Assembly (NCBI GenBank): GCA_050186335.1
Contig: JBFWYO010000031.1
Coordinates: 1 to 46,632 of the forward strand
Direction: 5' to 3'
DNA from: JBFWYO01 sp050186335
GTDB lineage: Bacteria > Pseudomonadota > Alphaproteobacteria > Bin65
Length of the DNA stretch: 46,632 nt
Part shown: positions 38,811-46,632 of the stretch, piece by piece
Layout: each line of letters starts with the position of its first letter
How positions within the stretch are numbered: position 1 is the stretch's first letter
Translations under genes and position numbers: made by a program
The notes under the pieces: model-generated
What the model was told of the DNA's origin: nothing
Seen by the model: only the letters and a program-made list of their open reading frames with translations
Databases searched by the model: none

Positions 38811-39556
38811 GCCGCGTGACCTGCGCCCAGATACGCGCGGATGACTTCGGGATGCTGGCGAATTTCAGCGGGCGTTCCATCAGCGATCAACTTGCCGAAA
38901 TTCAGCACGATGATGCGATCGCAGACACCCATGACCATCTTCATATTGTGCTCAGCAAACAGAATCGTCGTGCCGCGCGTGCGCAGATCCTGAATAAGCG
39001 CGGTCAACCGGATAACGAGTTCGGGGCTGAGTCCGGCGGCCGGCTCGTCGAGTAGCAGCAATTTCGGTTCAGCGACGAGCGACCGAGCCAGATCGAGCAG
39101 TTTCTGCTGCCCGTAAGATAATTCACCAGCGGCCTTGTCGGCGACCGAAGCCAACCCAACCGTTGCCAGCGCCATGTGGGATTTTTCCTTCAGCGCGGCG
39201 CTTCCGGGGTTTCTTGCAGCACCGCGGCTCAGCGCCAATGGGTGGCATCCGGCCAGGACATTCTCGAAGGCGCTCAGTTCCTTGAACACTGAGGGTGATT
39301 GAAACGTGCGCCCGACGCCAAGCCGCGCGCGCTTGTCTACCGGGAGATTGTCAACGACGCGGCCGAACAGCGAGATCGAACCTGCGTTCTGGCGCAGAAA
39401 GCCGCTCAATAGATGCATAGTCGTACTTTTGCCTGAGCCGTTCGGCCCAACTAAGCCGCACAGCTGACCCGTCTGGAGCTCGAAGCTCAGATCGCTAACC
39501 GCGATCACGCCGCTAAAACGTCGGGTGAGAGATTGCGTGGCGAGAATGCCGCTCAT
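38807..39556 (-). CDS. livG: Branched-chain amino acid-type ABC transporter ATPase
   Basis: ATP-binding subunit of 249 aa from MSGILATQSLTRRFSGVIAVSDLSFELQTGQ. The start is fixed by the ATGA overlap with LivM and by conservation, and the longer frame is rejected. Walker A is LVGPNGSGKSTTMHLLSG, the signature AGELSYGQQKLLDLARSLVAEP, Walker B LLLLDEPAAGLSPELV, and H-loop LFAEHNMK. GVGRTFQSPSVFKELSAFENV is typical of LivG. Confidence 0.94.
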   Translation of the reverse strand: MSGILATQSLTRRFSGVIAVSDLSFELQTGQLCGLVGPNGSGKSTTMHLLSGFLRQNAGSISLFGRVVDNLPVDKRARLGVGRTFQSPSVFKELSAFENVLAGCHPLALSRGAARNPGSAALKEKSHMALATVGLASVADKAAGELSYGQQKLLDLARSLVAEPKLLLLDEPAAGLSPELVIRLTALIQDLRTRGTTILFAEHNMKMVMGVCDRIIVLNFGKLIADGTPAEIRQHPEVIRAYLGAGHAA

Positions 39557-40560
39557 GCCGCAGGTTCCCGTCCGTCGTGTGCCACAGCATCGAACTTGGC
39601 CCGCGTGAATCTTGCGACCAGACGGCGGCCAAGGCCGGCAAACCCGCCCGGCATTACGATCATCACGACGATGATCAGCAGTCCGTAAATGAGCACCCAC
39701 GATTCGGCAAAGGTCTTCAACTCCTCCGCCAGGAACGTGAGCAACACAGTCGATAGGACCAATCCCCATGTGCTGCCCAATCCGCCTACGACGATGATCA
39801 GGATGTAAAGCAGCGCCGAATGAAGATCGAACGAGCCGGGTCCGAGGAAGCGGATAAGGAACGCGAACATGACGCCGCCGACGCCGGCGTAAAGGCCGCC
39901 CAGCGCCATCGCCAAGGTGCGATAATAGATTGGACTGATGCCGACTGCGCGCGCGCCTTTCTCGTTGTTCTTGAGCGCGTACATGGCTAGGCCCGTGCGC
40001 GAGCGCTTCAGTCGTTCGGCTGCGAACAGCAGTAGCAAGGTAATTGGCGCGAAAACCAGGTAGTGATCAAACTGCGTCCGAGCCTGCCATCCCCCAATGA
40101 CCATGCGCGGCACCGATAGGCCGACCGGACCACCGGTCAGATCCACCAAGTTGCTGATGAATACCAGGATGATGACGTGGAACCCAAATGTCACCAGCAG
40201 CAGGTAATGCGTGCGCACGCGAAAAGTGAGCAGCCCCATCACGGCGCCGATGAACCCAGCTGCGGCGACGCCAACGAGTGCTGCTGGAACGAACGGCCAG
40301 CCGAGACGGATCACCATCAACGCTGAACAATAGGCGCCGATTGCCGCGAGCGCCGATTGCGCAACCGAAACCTGCCCCGCATACCCGAGCGTGATGTTCA
40401 AACCGGCCGAGATGACGATGTAGATGAGAATCAAATTGATCATCTGCAGCTCGTAGCGGCCGGTTATGAAGATCGGCAGCAAGACGAGCAACAACGCTGC
40501 TATGAGATACTGCGCCGGCAGAGAGCGAAATACCTGAATTTTGGATCCCGCGCCGGTCAA
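39553..40560 (-). CDS. livM: Branched-chain amino acid-type ABC transporter permease LivM
   Basis: Membrane subunit of 335 aa with about nine hydrophobic segments. LivM motifs are GLNITLGYAGQVSVAQSALAAIGAY and, for the cytoplasmic coupling helix, ALKNNEKGARAVGISPIYYRTLAMALGGLYAGVGG. The start is a TTG at 40560 that overlaps the LivH stop as TTGA, a coupling typical of these operons. The C-terminal tail GLGRRLVARFTRAK is basic and cytoplasmic. Confidence 0.93.
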   Translation of the reverse strand: MTGAGSKIQVFRSLPAQYLIAALLLVLLPIFITGRYELQMINLILIYIVISAGLNITLGYAGQVSVAQSALAAIGAYCSALMVIRLGWPFVPAALVGVAAAGFIGAVMGLLTFRVRTHYLLLVTFGFHVIILVFISNLVDLTGGPVGLSVPRMVIGGWQARTQFDHYLVFAPITLLLLFAAERLKRSRTGLAMYALKNNEKGARAVGISPIYYRTLAMALGGLYAGVGGVMFAFLIRFLGPGSFDLHSALLYILIIVVGGLGSTWGLVLSTVLLTFLAEELKTFAESWVLIYGLLIIVVMIVMPGGFAGLGRRLVARFTRAKFDAVAHDGREPAA

Positions 40561-41426
40561 CGTTCCTCCTCCGTGCCTTCTTCGCCGAAAATGCCATAGG
40601 GGCGTACAAGTAGAATGGCAATCATCACGACGAACGCGATGCTTTCGCGATAGTTGGCATCGATATGGGCGGCGACGACAAGTTCGACAACGCCGAGAAT
40701 CAGCCCGCCTGCGACGGCGCCGGGCATGCTGCCCAAGCCGCCGACGAGAGCCGCGACGAACCCCATCAGGCCAAGGGGAAGTCCGATGGTTGCGGTCAGG
40801 AACGTGACCGGCGCCAATAGCACGCCGGCTAGGCCAGACAGGGCGCCCGAGACAAAGAAGCTGATCAGGTTCATGCCGCGCGTATCGATGCCCATGAGCA
40901 AGGCCGTTTCGCGGTCGGCAGCGGTGGCCCGGGCGGCAAGGCCGATCTTGGTACGAGTCAGGAACCAGCCGAGCAATGCCACGGCAACGGCGCCGATTAG
41001 AAAAATTGCAGCCAACTCAGGCACAACGCGCATGCCGGCCACTTCAACCGCTTCATTGCCGAATACGCTTGGAAACGAAAAGCCGCCGCGGCCCCAGATG
41101 ATCTGCGCGCTGTTCTGGAGCACGAATGAAAGGCCGATGGTCACAACGACACCAGCGAGAATGCCTTGTCGATAGACCGGCGCCAAGGCCAATCGCTCGA
41201 TGACCAACATCAAAATGGCGATCGCCAGCATTGATCCCGGCAGCGCCAGCCAGAACGGAAGACCCACCAATACATACAGCGAATAGCCGATCATGCCGCC
41301 CGCCATCACCAGATCGCCGCTGGCAAAGTTGAGCACACGTGTCATACGGAAAATCAGCGAGAATCCGCACGCCACGAGAGCGTAGATGATCCCCATCGAC
41401 AGTCCGCTGATGATCAGTTGAATCAT
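40557..41426 (-). CDS. livH: Branched-chain amino acid-type ABC transporter permease LivH
   Basis: Membrane subunit of 289 aa starting MIQLIISGLSMGIIYALVACGFSLIFRMTRVLNFASGDLVMAGG, the standard LivH opening. FVAALVGGLGSMPGAVAGGLILGVVE near the C-terminus and a membrane helix run throughout support the call. It forms the translocation channel with LivM. It starts 84 bp after the binding protein stop. Confidence 0.94.
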   Translation of the reverse strand: MIQLIISGLSMGIIYALVACGFSLIFRMTRVLNFASGDLVMAGGMIGYSLYVLVGLPFWLALPGSMLAIAILMLVIERLALAPVYRQGILAGVVVTIGLSFVLQNSAQIIWGRGGFSFPSVFGNEAVEVAGMRVVPELAAIFLIGAVAVALLGWFLTRTKIGLAARATAADRETALLMGIDTRGMNLISFFVSGALSGLAGVLLAPVTFLTATIGLPLGLMGFVAALVGGLGSMPGAVAGGLILGVVELVVAAHIDANYRESIAFVVMIAILLVRPYGIFGEEGTEEER

Positions 41427-41510
41427 GATCTAGGATGATGCTCAACGTTGGCCCCGCTGCCATCGGCAGCGGGGCCAATCGATTCCTGGCGAATCAGCTA
41501 CGCAGCGGGA

Positions 41511-42659
41511 TCAATTGCGCGTCAAGAACGAGGGCGCACCGTCTTTAATTACGCCGATCACTGACAACTTATCGCCTTTGCGGGCACCGGTCGCGTCGTA
41601 TTCGATGGCGCCGACGGGCGAATCCGCGATCTTCGTCGATTTGATCGCCTGAGCTAAATTCTCACGCGTGACCTTGCCTTTGATCCGTTTCACGGCATCG
41701 GCAAAAACTAGCCCAGTAACATAACCGAGCGTGGCCGTGTCCTTGGGTGTCACGCCGTGTTTCGCCTGGAATTTCTTGACGAAGGCCTGGACCGCTGGGT
41801 TCGGATCGGAGGGAATCATCATAGTCACGAACGGGATGCCTTCGGCATGTGGCGCGGCAGCTTTGGACAATTCCGGATTGACGAAGGCGGCGCTTCCGAT
41901 CAGCGGGGTCTTGATGCCCGCCTGTCCTGCTTGCTTGACCAAGATGCCGAGATCGACCTCGTAGCCGATTAGGAAAATTGCATCGGCCTTCTCATTCTCG
42001 AGTGACTTAAGCAGGCCGGTGAACTCGCGCTCGCCCGGCTTGAAATTGACTGCTTTGACCAACTGCGTGCCGGCTATGCCGGCGATGGCCGCGGCGAAGG
42101 TTTGTGCGCCGGCTGCTCCATAACCGGTAGTGTCATGGATGACCGCCCATTTCTTGACCTTCTTGTTGTCGAGGCCCCACTTGATGATCGCTTCGGACAT
42201 CGCCTTGTCCGATACCGACGCTGCGACGACGAGCGGATCGTTCTTCTGCGTGACGATGGCGCCATAGCCCATGAAGATGTGCGGGATCTTCTCTTCGATC
42301 AATGTACGCTGGGTGGCGAGCAGATTGCCTGTGCACACGGGGCCGAGCAACAACAGCGCTTCGTCCAGTATCTTGTTCAGACTGCTAACTGCCTTCTCCG
42401 GCTTGCATTCATCATCGACGTTGATGACTTCGACTTTGCGACCGGTCAGCGCCGCACTCGAGTCTTCGAGCGCGAGATCGAATCCTTGGCGGATGGCCGG
42501 CCCGTAAAATGCCAGCGGGCCGGAAAACGGCGAAAACATGTGCAGACGCAAGGTTTCCTGCGCCATCGATGGCGTCGGGCCGAAGGAGAATACGCCGATC
42601 ACGGTCACGGCGGCGACCGCAAGCTGGGCAAATAGTCTTTGAAGCAACTTGGCTGGCAT
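41511..42659 (-). CDS. Periplasmic substrate-binding protein of the Liv-type ABC transporter
   Basis: Type I periplasmic binding protein of 382 aa from MPAKLLQRLFAQLAVAAVTVIGVFSFGPTPSMAQE, a signal peptide cleaved after SMAQ. Typical family features: LHMFSPFSGPLAFYGPAIRQGFDLALED, EVINVDDECKPEKAVSSLNKILDE, WAVIHDTTGYGAAGAQTFAAAI, ADAIFLIGYEVDLGILVKQAGQAG. The C-terminal KLSVIGVIKDGAPSFLTRN is also typical of LivK-like proteins in catabolic operons. Ligand not known; the cluster suggests the substrate of the LLM monooxygenase. Confidence 0.93.
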   Translation of the reverse strand: MPAKLLQRLFAQLAVAAVTVIGVFSFGPTPSMAQETLRLHMFSPFSGPLAFYGPAIRQGFDLALEDSSAALTGRKVEVINVDDECKPEKAVSSLNKILDEALLLLGPVCTGNLLATQRTLIEEKIPHIFMGYGAIVTQKNDPLVVAASVSDKAMSEAIIKWGLDNKKVKKWAVIHDTTGYGAAGAQTFAAAIAGIAGTQLVKAVNFKPGEREFTGLLKSLENEKADAIFLIGYEVDLGILVKQAGQAGIKTPLIGSAAFVNPELSKAAAPHAEGIPFVTMMIPSDPNPAVQAFVKKFQAKHGVTPKDTATLGYVTGLVFADAVKRIKGKVTRENLAQAIKSTKIADSPVGAIEYDATGARKGDKLSVIGVIKDGAPSFLTRN

Positions 42660-42696
42660 CTTGACCTCCGTTGAAGTGTGTAAGGCGAATGCGATG

Positions 42697-43788
42697 TTAT
42701 CGTGTGGCAACGGCGCCGGTGCGACCGAGCGCCGCTCGAGGGGATGCGTTGAATGCGGGAATGACGTGTTTGCCGATCAGTTCGATTGACCGCATTGTTT
42801 GTTCGTGCGGCATCCCGTCCATGCGGATGAACATTTCGTCAACTCCGATCGTCTCGTACTGGCGGATTTTCTCGATCAGCGTCTCGGGCTTGCCGACCAA
42901 GATCATGTTGGTTCGATCGCACAAGTCGAAGTCCGAGATCGTCTCGCGTGTTTTTGTGAAATCGACCTGCTGGCCCTGCCGGTGCAGCATTTCGGCATAA
43001 AGATCGACTGCCTCACGCATATATTCCAACATCGGGTCGCGCGCCTGTTCGCGCGCCAGCTCGTCCGTTTCCGCGCAATGCATCTGACAGAACACCGACA
43101 CGCGATCATTGACGACGCCGGCGAGGGGTTCGGCGTGGCGGATAGCGTCTTTATAAGCGGCGATTCGACGCTCAAGTTGCGGCAGTGTAACGCTTACCGT
43201 CAGCGACATAACGCCCATGCCGAGTCGGCCGGCCTGGGCGTGCGACGCCGGGCTGATCGCCGCCGACCACAGCGGCGGATGTGGCTTCTGCAGGACATTG
43301 GGAGATAGACGAATATCCGGAATCTTGTAATGCGCGCCGTCGTGGCTGAACCTGTCGCATGACCATGCTTTGATCATGACGTCAAGTTCTTCGCGCCAGA
43401 TCGTGGCCGCGTGGCTGAGGTCGACATCAAATACGTCGGCCGCCAACACGTTGTTGCCCTTACCTGAGCCGAACTCGACGCGCCCGCCGCTCAGCACATC
43501 GATTGAGGCGATCCGTTCGGCCATTGCCACGGGATTGTGAAACGGAAGCACCATGATCGTGGTGCGTAAACGGATACGCTGCGTGAGCTTCGCCAAGCAC
43601 GCCAAAATAATTTCACCCGACGAAATCGTGCACAACGGTTCGACGAAGTGCTGTTCGCCAGCGCCGAAGACATAGAATCCGCATTTGTCTGCCAGCACAG
43701 CAGCTTCGACGATCTCTTGATAACGCTGCTGCACAGTTAGGGTGCCGCCTAGCGTATTGCCTTCGGTAATCAATCCAAAATCCATCAT
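42697..43788 (-). CDS. LLM-class flavin-dependent monooxygenase (luciferase-like)
   Basis: Bacterial luciferase-like monooxygenase of 363 aa from MMDFGLITEGNTLGG. Family landmarks are GEQHFVEPLCTISSGEI, IRLRTTIMVLPFHNPVAMAERIASIDVLSGGRVEFGSGKGN, RFSHDGAHYKIPDIRLSPNVLQKPHPPLW and the C-terminal VGKPETLIEKIRQYETIGVDEMF. It uses reduced FMN supplied by a separate reductase, which is not encoded in the cluster. The start is 1 bp from the TetR stop and is preceded by GGAGTAGG, so the two are co-transcribed. It is the likely first enzyme of the pathway. Confidence 0.92.
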   Translation of the reverse strand: MMDFGLITEGNTLGGTLTVQQRYQEIVEAAVLADKCGFYVFGAGEQHFVEPLCTISSGEIILACLAKLTQRIRLRTTIMVLPFHNPVAMAERIASIDVLSGGRVEFGSGKGNNVLAADVFDVDLSHAATIWREELDVMIKAWSCDRFSHDGAHYKIPDIRLSPNVLQKPHPPLWSAAISPASHAQAGRLGMGVMSLTVSVTLPQLERRIAAYKDAIRHAEPLAGVVNDRVSVFCQMHCAETDELAREQARDPMLEYMREAVDLYAEMLHRQGQQVDFTKTRETISDFDLCDRTNMILVGKPETLIEKIRQYETIGVDEMFIRMDGMPHEQTMRSIELIGKHVIPAFNASPRAALGRTGAVATR

Positions 43789-43789
43789 C

Positions 43790-44890
43790 CTACTCCGGGA
43801 GCTTTCGCTTCGCTACAGGTTTTGATGCCACGGGCAAAGCTCCGCGATCCGCACCCGCGCCTTGCAAAACGAATTGCATGATGTTTTCGGCAACGACTGA
43901 TTTTGGAAACGCACTCAAGCTCCAATATCGGATCGCCCAAATGGTGCACAGAAAATAGATCAATTCTGCAACGATCTTCGGATCGCCAATCTTAAAGGCC
44001 CCGGATTTCTTGCCGGCCTGCAGAATTTCCGCCCAGCTGTTGGTAAACGAACGATCGAGCGCGAACAGTTCATCCCGACGTTCTTTGGTGATATTGCGCG
44101 TCTCGCGGTAGATAAAATTGATGAAGCGGCGGTTCTTCTCGCAGTACTCGAGGTATTTTTGGACCGCATCCGCGAGCGTGCGCACGATATCGGTCGAGCG
44201 CGACAGGTTCTCCGAATATTGTAGCGCCAGCCGGCCGGCGAAATGCTTGAAAATCATCGGCAGCAGATCGTCTTTCGACCGTATGTATTGATACATGGTC
44301 GGCGTCGGCATGCCGGCGGCCTCGGCAATCTCGCGAGTTGTGGCATTGGCGAAGCCCTTGCGCAGGATGACGTCGTAGGCACCCTTGATGATCTGTTCAA
44401 TGCGCTCTTCGGCGATCGTCAAGCGATCCGATTTAGCATTGTTGGCTTGTTCGCCGTTTTCCTTTCGAGCGGAGGCATCGGCTGCCAGGCGCAGGTGTTT
44501 GTTGCCGCTGTCGGCCGTGGCTGACTGCGGTCTCGTTTGCAGCGGCGTTTGCACCACCGTTGCTGTGATCTCGGCCAGATGGACATAGGCCGCATCGTGA
44601 ATATCGACGCGCCATTGAGACGCTGCCGCGCTTTCTGACAGACATAACACGTTCAATAATATGCGCTGGTCCGCTCTGTTGCTGAACGAACGGATCGATA
44701 CGTCGATCAATTGCGGCGCCAAATTTGGTTCGGCCGGATTGCCGGCGGCCCGGCAAATTGCGGCCTCGGCAATCTCAACCTTCTCGGCCAAGCCAAGCCC
44801 GTACGCCGGATCGCCCAGCACCAGCGGCACGACGGCACGGAACTCTGCGCGGCCGCCGGGACGTTCGAGCCTTTCCAGGGCGATCTGCAT
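43790..44890 (-). CDS. TetR-family regulator with a long unrecognised N-terminal extension
   Basis: The C-terminal 215 residues are a TetR regulator. The DNA-binding domain is EERIEQIIKGAYDVILRKGFANATTREIAEAAGMPTPTMYQYIRSKDDLL. The ligand domain reads KYLEYCEKNRRFINFIYRETRNITKERRDELFALDRSF. Ahead of it lie about 150 residues with no similarity I recognise (LVLGDPAYGLGLAEKVEIAEAAICRAAG, NLAPQLIDVSIRSF). The start at 44890 has a good ribosome binding site (GCAGGAC, 6 bp away), so the extension is probably translated, although in-frame GTG codons near 44548 would give a normal-size TetR. A perfect palindrome lies 46 bp upstream. Confidence 0.82.
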   Translation of the reverse strand: MQIALERLERPGGRAEFRAVVPLVLGDPAYGLGLAEKVEIAEAAICRAAGNPAEPNLAPQLIDVSIRSFSNRADQRILLNVLCLSESAAASQWRVDIHDAAYVHLAEITATVVQTPLQTRPQSATADSGNKHLRLAADASARKENGEQANNAKSDRLTIAEERIEQIIKGAYDVILRKGFANATTREIAEAAGMPTPTMYQYIRSKDDLLPMIFKHFAGRLALQYSENLSRSTDIVRTLADAVQKYLEYCEKNRRFINFIYRETRNITKERRDELFALDRSFTNSWAEILQAGKKSGAFKIGDPKIVAELIYFLCTIWAIRYWSLSAFPKSVVAENIMQFVLQGAGADRGALPVASKPVAKRKLPE

Positions 44891-44936
44891 GACAAGTCCT
44901 GCTGGAACGTCTAATGCGAGCGGCCAAAATCGAACC

Positions 44937-44954
44937 TGACTGACCGCTCAGTCA
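44937..44954. promoter_or_regulatory. Palindromic TetR-type operator upstream of the catabolic cluster
   Basis: TGACTGA-CCGC-TCAGTCA is a perfect inverted repeat with 7-bp arms, the form typical of TetR-family operators. On the minus strand a TTGACT -35 element lies at 44984-44979, with a TCTTAT-like -10 about 19 bp on, ending close to the palindrome. Binding would repress transcription of tetR and the genes after it. The rest of the 308-bp gap 44891-45198 shows nothing else. Confidence 0.72.
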
Positions 44955-45198
44955 TAAGAGACCATGACGGTTCGACCGAGTCAACCTTTGTACACATGAC
45001 GGCCGGCAATTTCTTGGTCACGCATCGATTCCACTGTCTGCTCCGGGCAAGGTGGCTTTCAGAGTTGTGAGATGCGGCCACGTCATTGGCAAAAAAGCGG
45101 ATTTCCGCCGATCGCATTTCATCGTCGTAGTCGGCCTCAAGAGCCGAAGGTGTCCCGCGGGTGCTCCACAGTCAGCGCTCAGCGAAATCCAACGCAAA

Positions 45199-45633
45199 GT
45201 GGGGTTCATCATACCTATCAATCGTCGTCGCTTCGTCGTCTCAGCAGTCATAGGCGCTGCGAGATGTTTCGCCGGTATGTCGTTCTTCGCTCGTGGCGTT
45301 GCAAAATCGGCTGACGCCGCGTCAATCGTCGAACTGCCAATCGACTACGGGTATAAAGTTGGTCCTGCGCCACCTTTGCCGAAGCTGCCGAAAACGCCTT
45401 ATCCTTACGCCGCCAAATATTTGTTGGCCGACGGACGAATTGTCGCCGCACACGGCATGTGCCTTGCGCTGGAGCTGGACATTTTGGCGCGCCAGGGTTT
45501 TGCGCGGCGAGTACCGTATGGGTTGAATTTAAATGCCGACAAGGAAAAACTGTGGTTTCTCGGACGGCCGGCTTATGGGCCAAAGCTTTCTCGGGAAATT
45601 GCCAAACAGCATGTCAAGGATAAGTGGGGTTAG
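45199..45633 (+). CDS. Hypothetical protein with a Tat-like N-terminus
   Basis: Unrecognised protein of about 144 aa. The GTG at 45199 gives VGFIIPINRRRFVVSAVIGAARCFAGMSFFARGVAKSADA, which looks like a twin-arginine signal (NRRRFVV). The mature part reads IVELPIDYGYKVGPAPPLPKLPKTPYPYAAKYLLADGRIVAAHGMCLALELDIL and ends SREIAKQHVKDKWG. The frame is open back to 45052, but that part overlaps the regulatory region. Codon use is less GC-biased than in the neighbours. No partner genes; confidence is limited by the lack of family recognition. Confidence 0.45.
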   Translation: MGFIIPINRRRFVVSAVIGAARCFAGMSFFARGVAKSADAASIVELPIDYGYKVGPAPPLPKLPKTPYPYAAKYLLADGRIVAAHGMCLALELDILARQGFARRVPYGLNLNADKEKLWFLGRPAYGPKLSREIAKQHVKDKWG

Positions 45634-45798
45634 AGACGACGTGTGCCCCTTGTGATCGCTCGCAGGCGTCATGTCTTTCAGCATAAACACTCGTCTTAGT
45701 GCTTGATACAATGCAGAACCGATATATATTAGGAAAACGAGGCGCCGCGTGGGAGCGACTCAATTGGGCAGAAGTGTGGCTGATTGGAGTGTGTGTCA

Positions 45799-46233
45799 AT
45801 GATGATAACGGACAAAATGCCAGCCCAATTAGAGATGTCGTTTGACATTGGGATGCACGACGGACCGCGCGTGACCATTTCTCTAGCCGGTGGGCGCCTC
45901 TCATTTTGGTACAGGGACTTCGGCCCCTTCTGTAATGCGCCATCGCAGGAATTACCGTCACCTTCGCGCGAATCTATGCAGCGTTTTCTCTCGGATCTGG
46001 AACAGGCAGACGTCTGGAACTGGGAAACGTCGTATTTTCCGGGTGGTCTTGATGGAATAGTTTGGCATCTACATTTGCTAATTGGTGACCGAACGTTGGA
46101 ATCAGGTGCATGCAATGGCTATCCAGACGAAGCTGAATCGGGCTATTTGCCGGGAGGTCGATTTGATCGATTGCTCGATGCGTTGCAACGATTGACTGGG
46201 CGGGACGTACGTAAATTGATCTGGACCCCATAA
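45799..46233 (+). CDS. Hypothetical protein of unknown family
   Basis: A 144-residue acidic protein starting MMITDKMPAQLEMSFDIGMHDGPRVT, with GGAG 9 bp before the ATG. Visible features are RLSFWYRDFGPFC, WNWETSYFPGGLDGIVWHLHLLIGDRTLESGACNGYPD and a C-terminal FDRLLDALQRLTGRDV. The pattern W-x-L-x-L/I...SGxxxYPD...F..LLxAL..L.G occurs in a group of small uncharacterised proteins, some of which act as immunity proteins (from memory, not certain). No toxin gene is adjacent. The surrounding DNA is lower in GC, which may indicate transfer. Confidence 0.6.
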   Translation: MMITDKMPAQLEMSFDIGMHDGPRVTISLAGGRLSFWYRDFGPFCNAPSQELPSPSRESMQRFLSDLEQADVWNWETSYFPGGLDGIVWHLHLLIGDRTLESGACNGYPDEAESGYLPGGRFDRLLDALQRLTGRDVRKLIWTP

Positions 46234-46573
46234 CTTGCTTGACTGCGACTCCGAGAAATTTGGCATCCGTTCTGGTGATGTAGGTTTGGTCAATTGTCGA
46301 ATCTGGCAATCAACTCATTTCGCGCTCCGTGAGCGTGGCAGTACTCGGTTTGCGTATATGCGCAGAGCGGCGGCTTTGCACTTAGCTTCGACTTGAACTG
46401 CGGCTTTCGAAAAAGGCGTTGATCTGTATGGCGTTATTTGATTCTGCGGCAGTACAGGCGAATGCTTGCCATCTAGCCAAGTCAACGACTTTCGGCGGAC
46501 CGGCTATTGTGCTATTATTTAATTTATCTCGAATTGAGTTGTCTTCCGTTGATTTGGAATTGGGAGTTCCGTC
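46234..46573. other. 340-bp intergenic stretch
   Basis: No supported gene. The last 80 bp are AT-rich (for example TATTATTTAATTTATC near 46511) and probably include the promoter of the DUF1326 gene. Confidence 0.4.
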
Positions 46574-46632
46574 ATGGCGAAGTGGCGCATAGAGGGCCAG
46601 TATTTCGAGACATGCAATTGCACTTATCTTTG
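46574..46632 (+). CDS. DUF1326 family protein (N-terminal fragment, cut by the right edge)
   Basis: The last 59 bp encode MAKWRIEGQYFETCNCTYL. The W-x-IEGxYFExCNC start is diagnostic for DUF1326 proteins, which are about 200 aa and have a conserved N-terminal cysteine pair. They are often found with a DUF2182 membrane protein that would lie beyond the window. The function is unknown. Confidence 0.75.
   Translation, partial: MAKWRIEGQYFETCNCTYL

Noticed and set aside
34579..44890. A genuine rut operon for uracil use
   Set aside because: RutB and RutF equivalents and a uracil permease are absent, and CoA-ligase, crotonase and Liv-type importer genes are present. Only the enzyme families are similar.

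Overview
The window is high-GC chromosomal DNA from an alphaproteobacterium. This rests on a CcrM-type GANTC methyltransferase, an ETF:quinone oxidoreductase, the alphaproteobacterial form of family-4 uracil-DNA glycosylase, and dense gene packing with ATGA/GTGA overlaps. A Rhodospirillales- or Hyphomicrobiales-like host is an inference; there is no rRNA in the window.

Layout. 1-12174 is mostly minus strand: a TRAP substrate-binding protein cut by the left edge, ccrM, rnhB, a CPA2 antiporter, a radical SAM protein, a phosphotransferase, a divergent pair of arsenosugar-type glycosyltransferases (plus strand), then uracil-DNA glycosylase, lytic transglycosylase, moaB and a DUF2927 protein. 12315-18685 (plus) holds ETF-QO, a TPR protein translationally coupled to ispE, and an adenylate cyclase/TolB-like/TPR fusion. 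18785-23959 (minus) holds a SEL1-repeat membrane protein and a ParB-like protein that share an N-terminal helical module. An insertion element lies between them.

The element (20523-22654) is the most unusual part. It has 17-bp perfect terminal inverted repeats, an 8-bp target duplication and an IS1-type DDE transposase. It also carries passengers: a 73-aa basic protein, a coiled-coil/winged-helix protein, a run of RNA hairpins, and a tRNA-Thr(UGU) gene with a D-loop enlarged to about 24 nt.

24225-33569 holds a phosphodiesterase-like protein, a GDP-fucose-synthase-like protein, and a divergent sulfide-response locus. That locus consists of sulfide:quinone oxidoreductase and a DUF2892 protein on the minus strand, and an SqrR/BigR-like ArsR repressor, rhodanese, and RND adaptor and pump on the plus strand. 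A palindrome sits inside the shared promoter. A tRNA-Gln and a frameshifted DUF3489 remnant follow.

34579-44890 (minus) is one catabolic gene cluster headed by a TetR regulator with a perfect palindromic operator. In transcription order it has an LLM flavin monooxygenase, a complete Liv-type ABC importer, a PaaK-like CoA ligase, a RidA protein, an alpha/beta hydrolase and an enoyl-CoA hydratase. The LLM + RidA + hydrolase + TetR set recalls the Rut pyrimidine ring-opening pathway, but the CoA ligase, hydratase and importer point to a different substrate. The right end (45000-46632) is lower in GC, with two unrecognised genes and the start of a DUF1326 gene.
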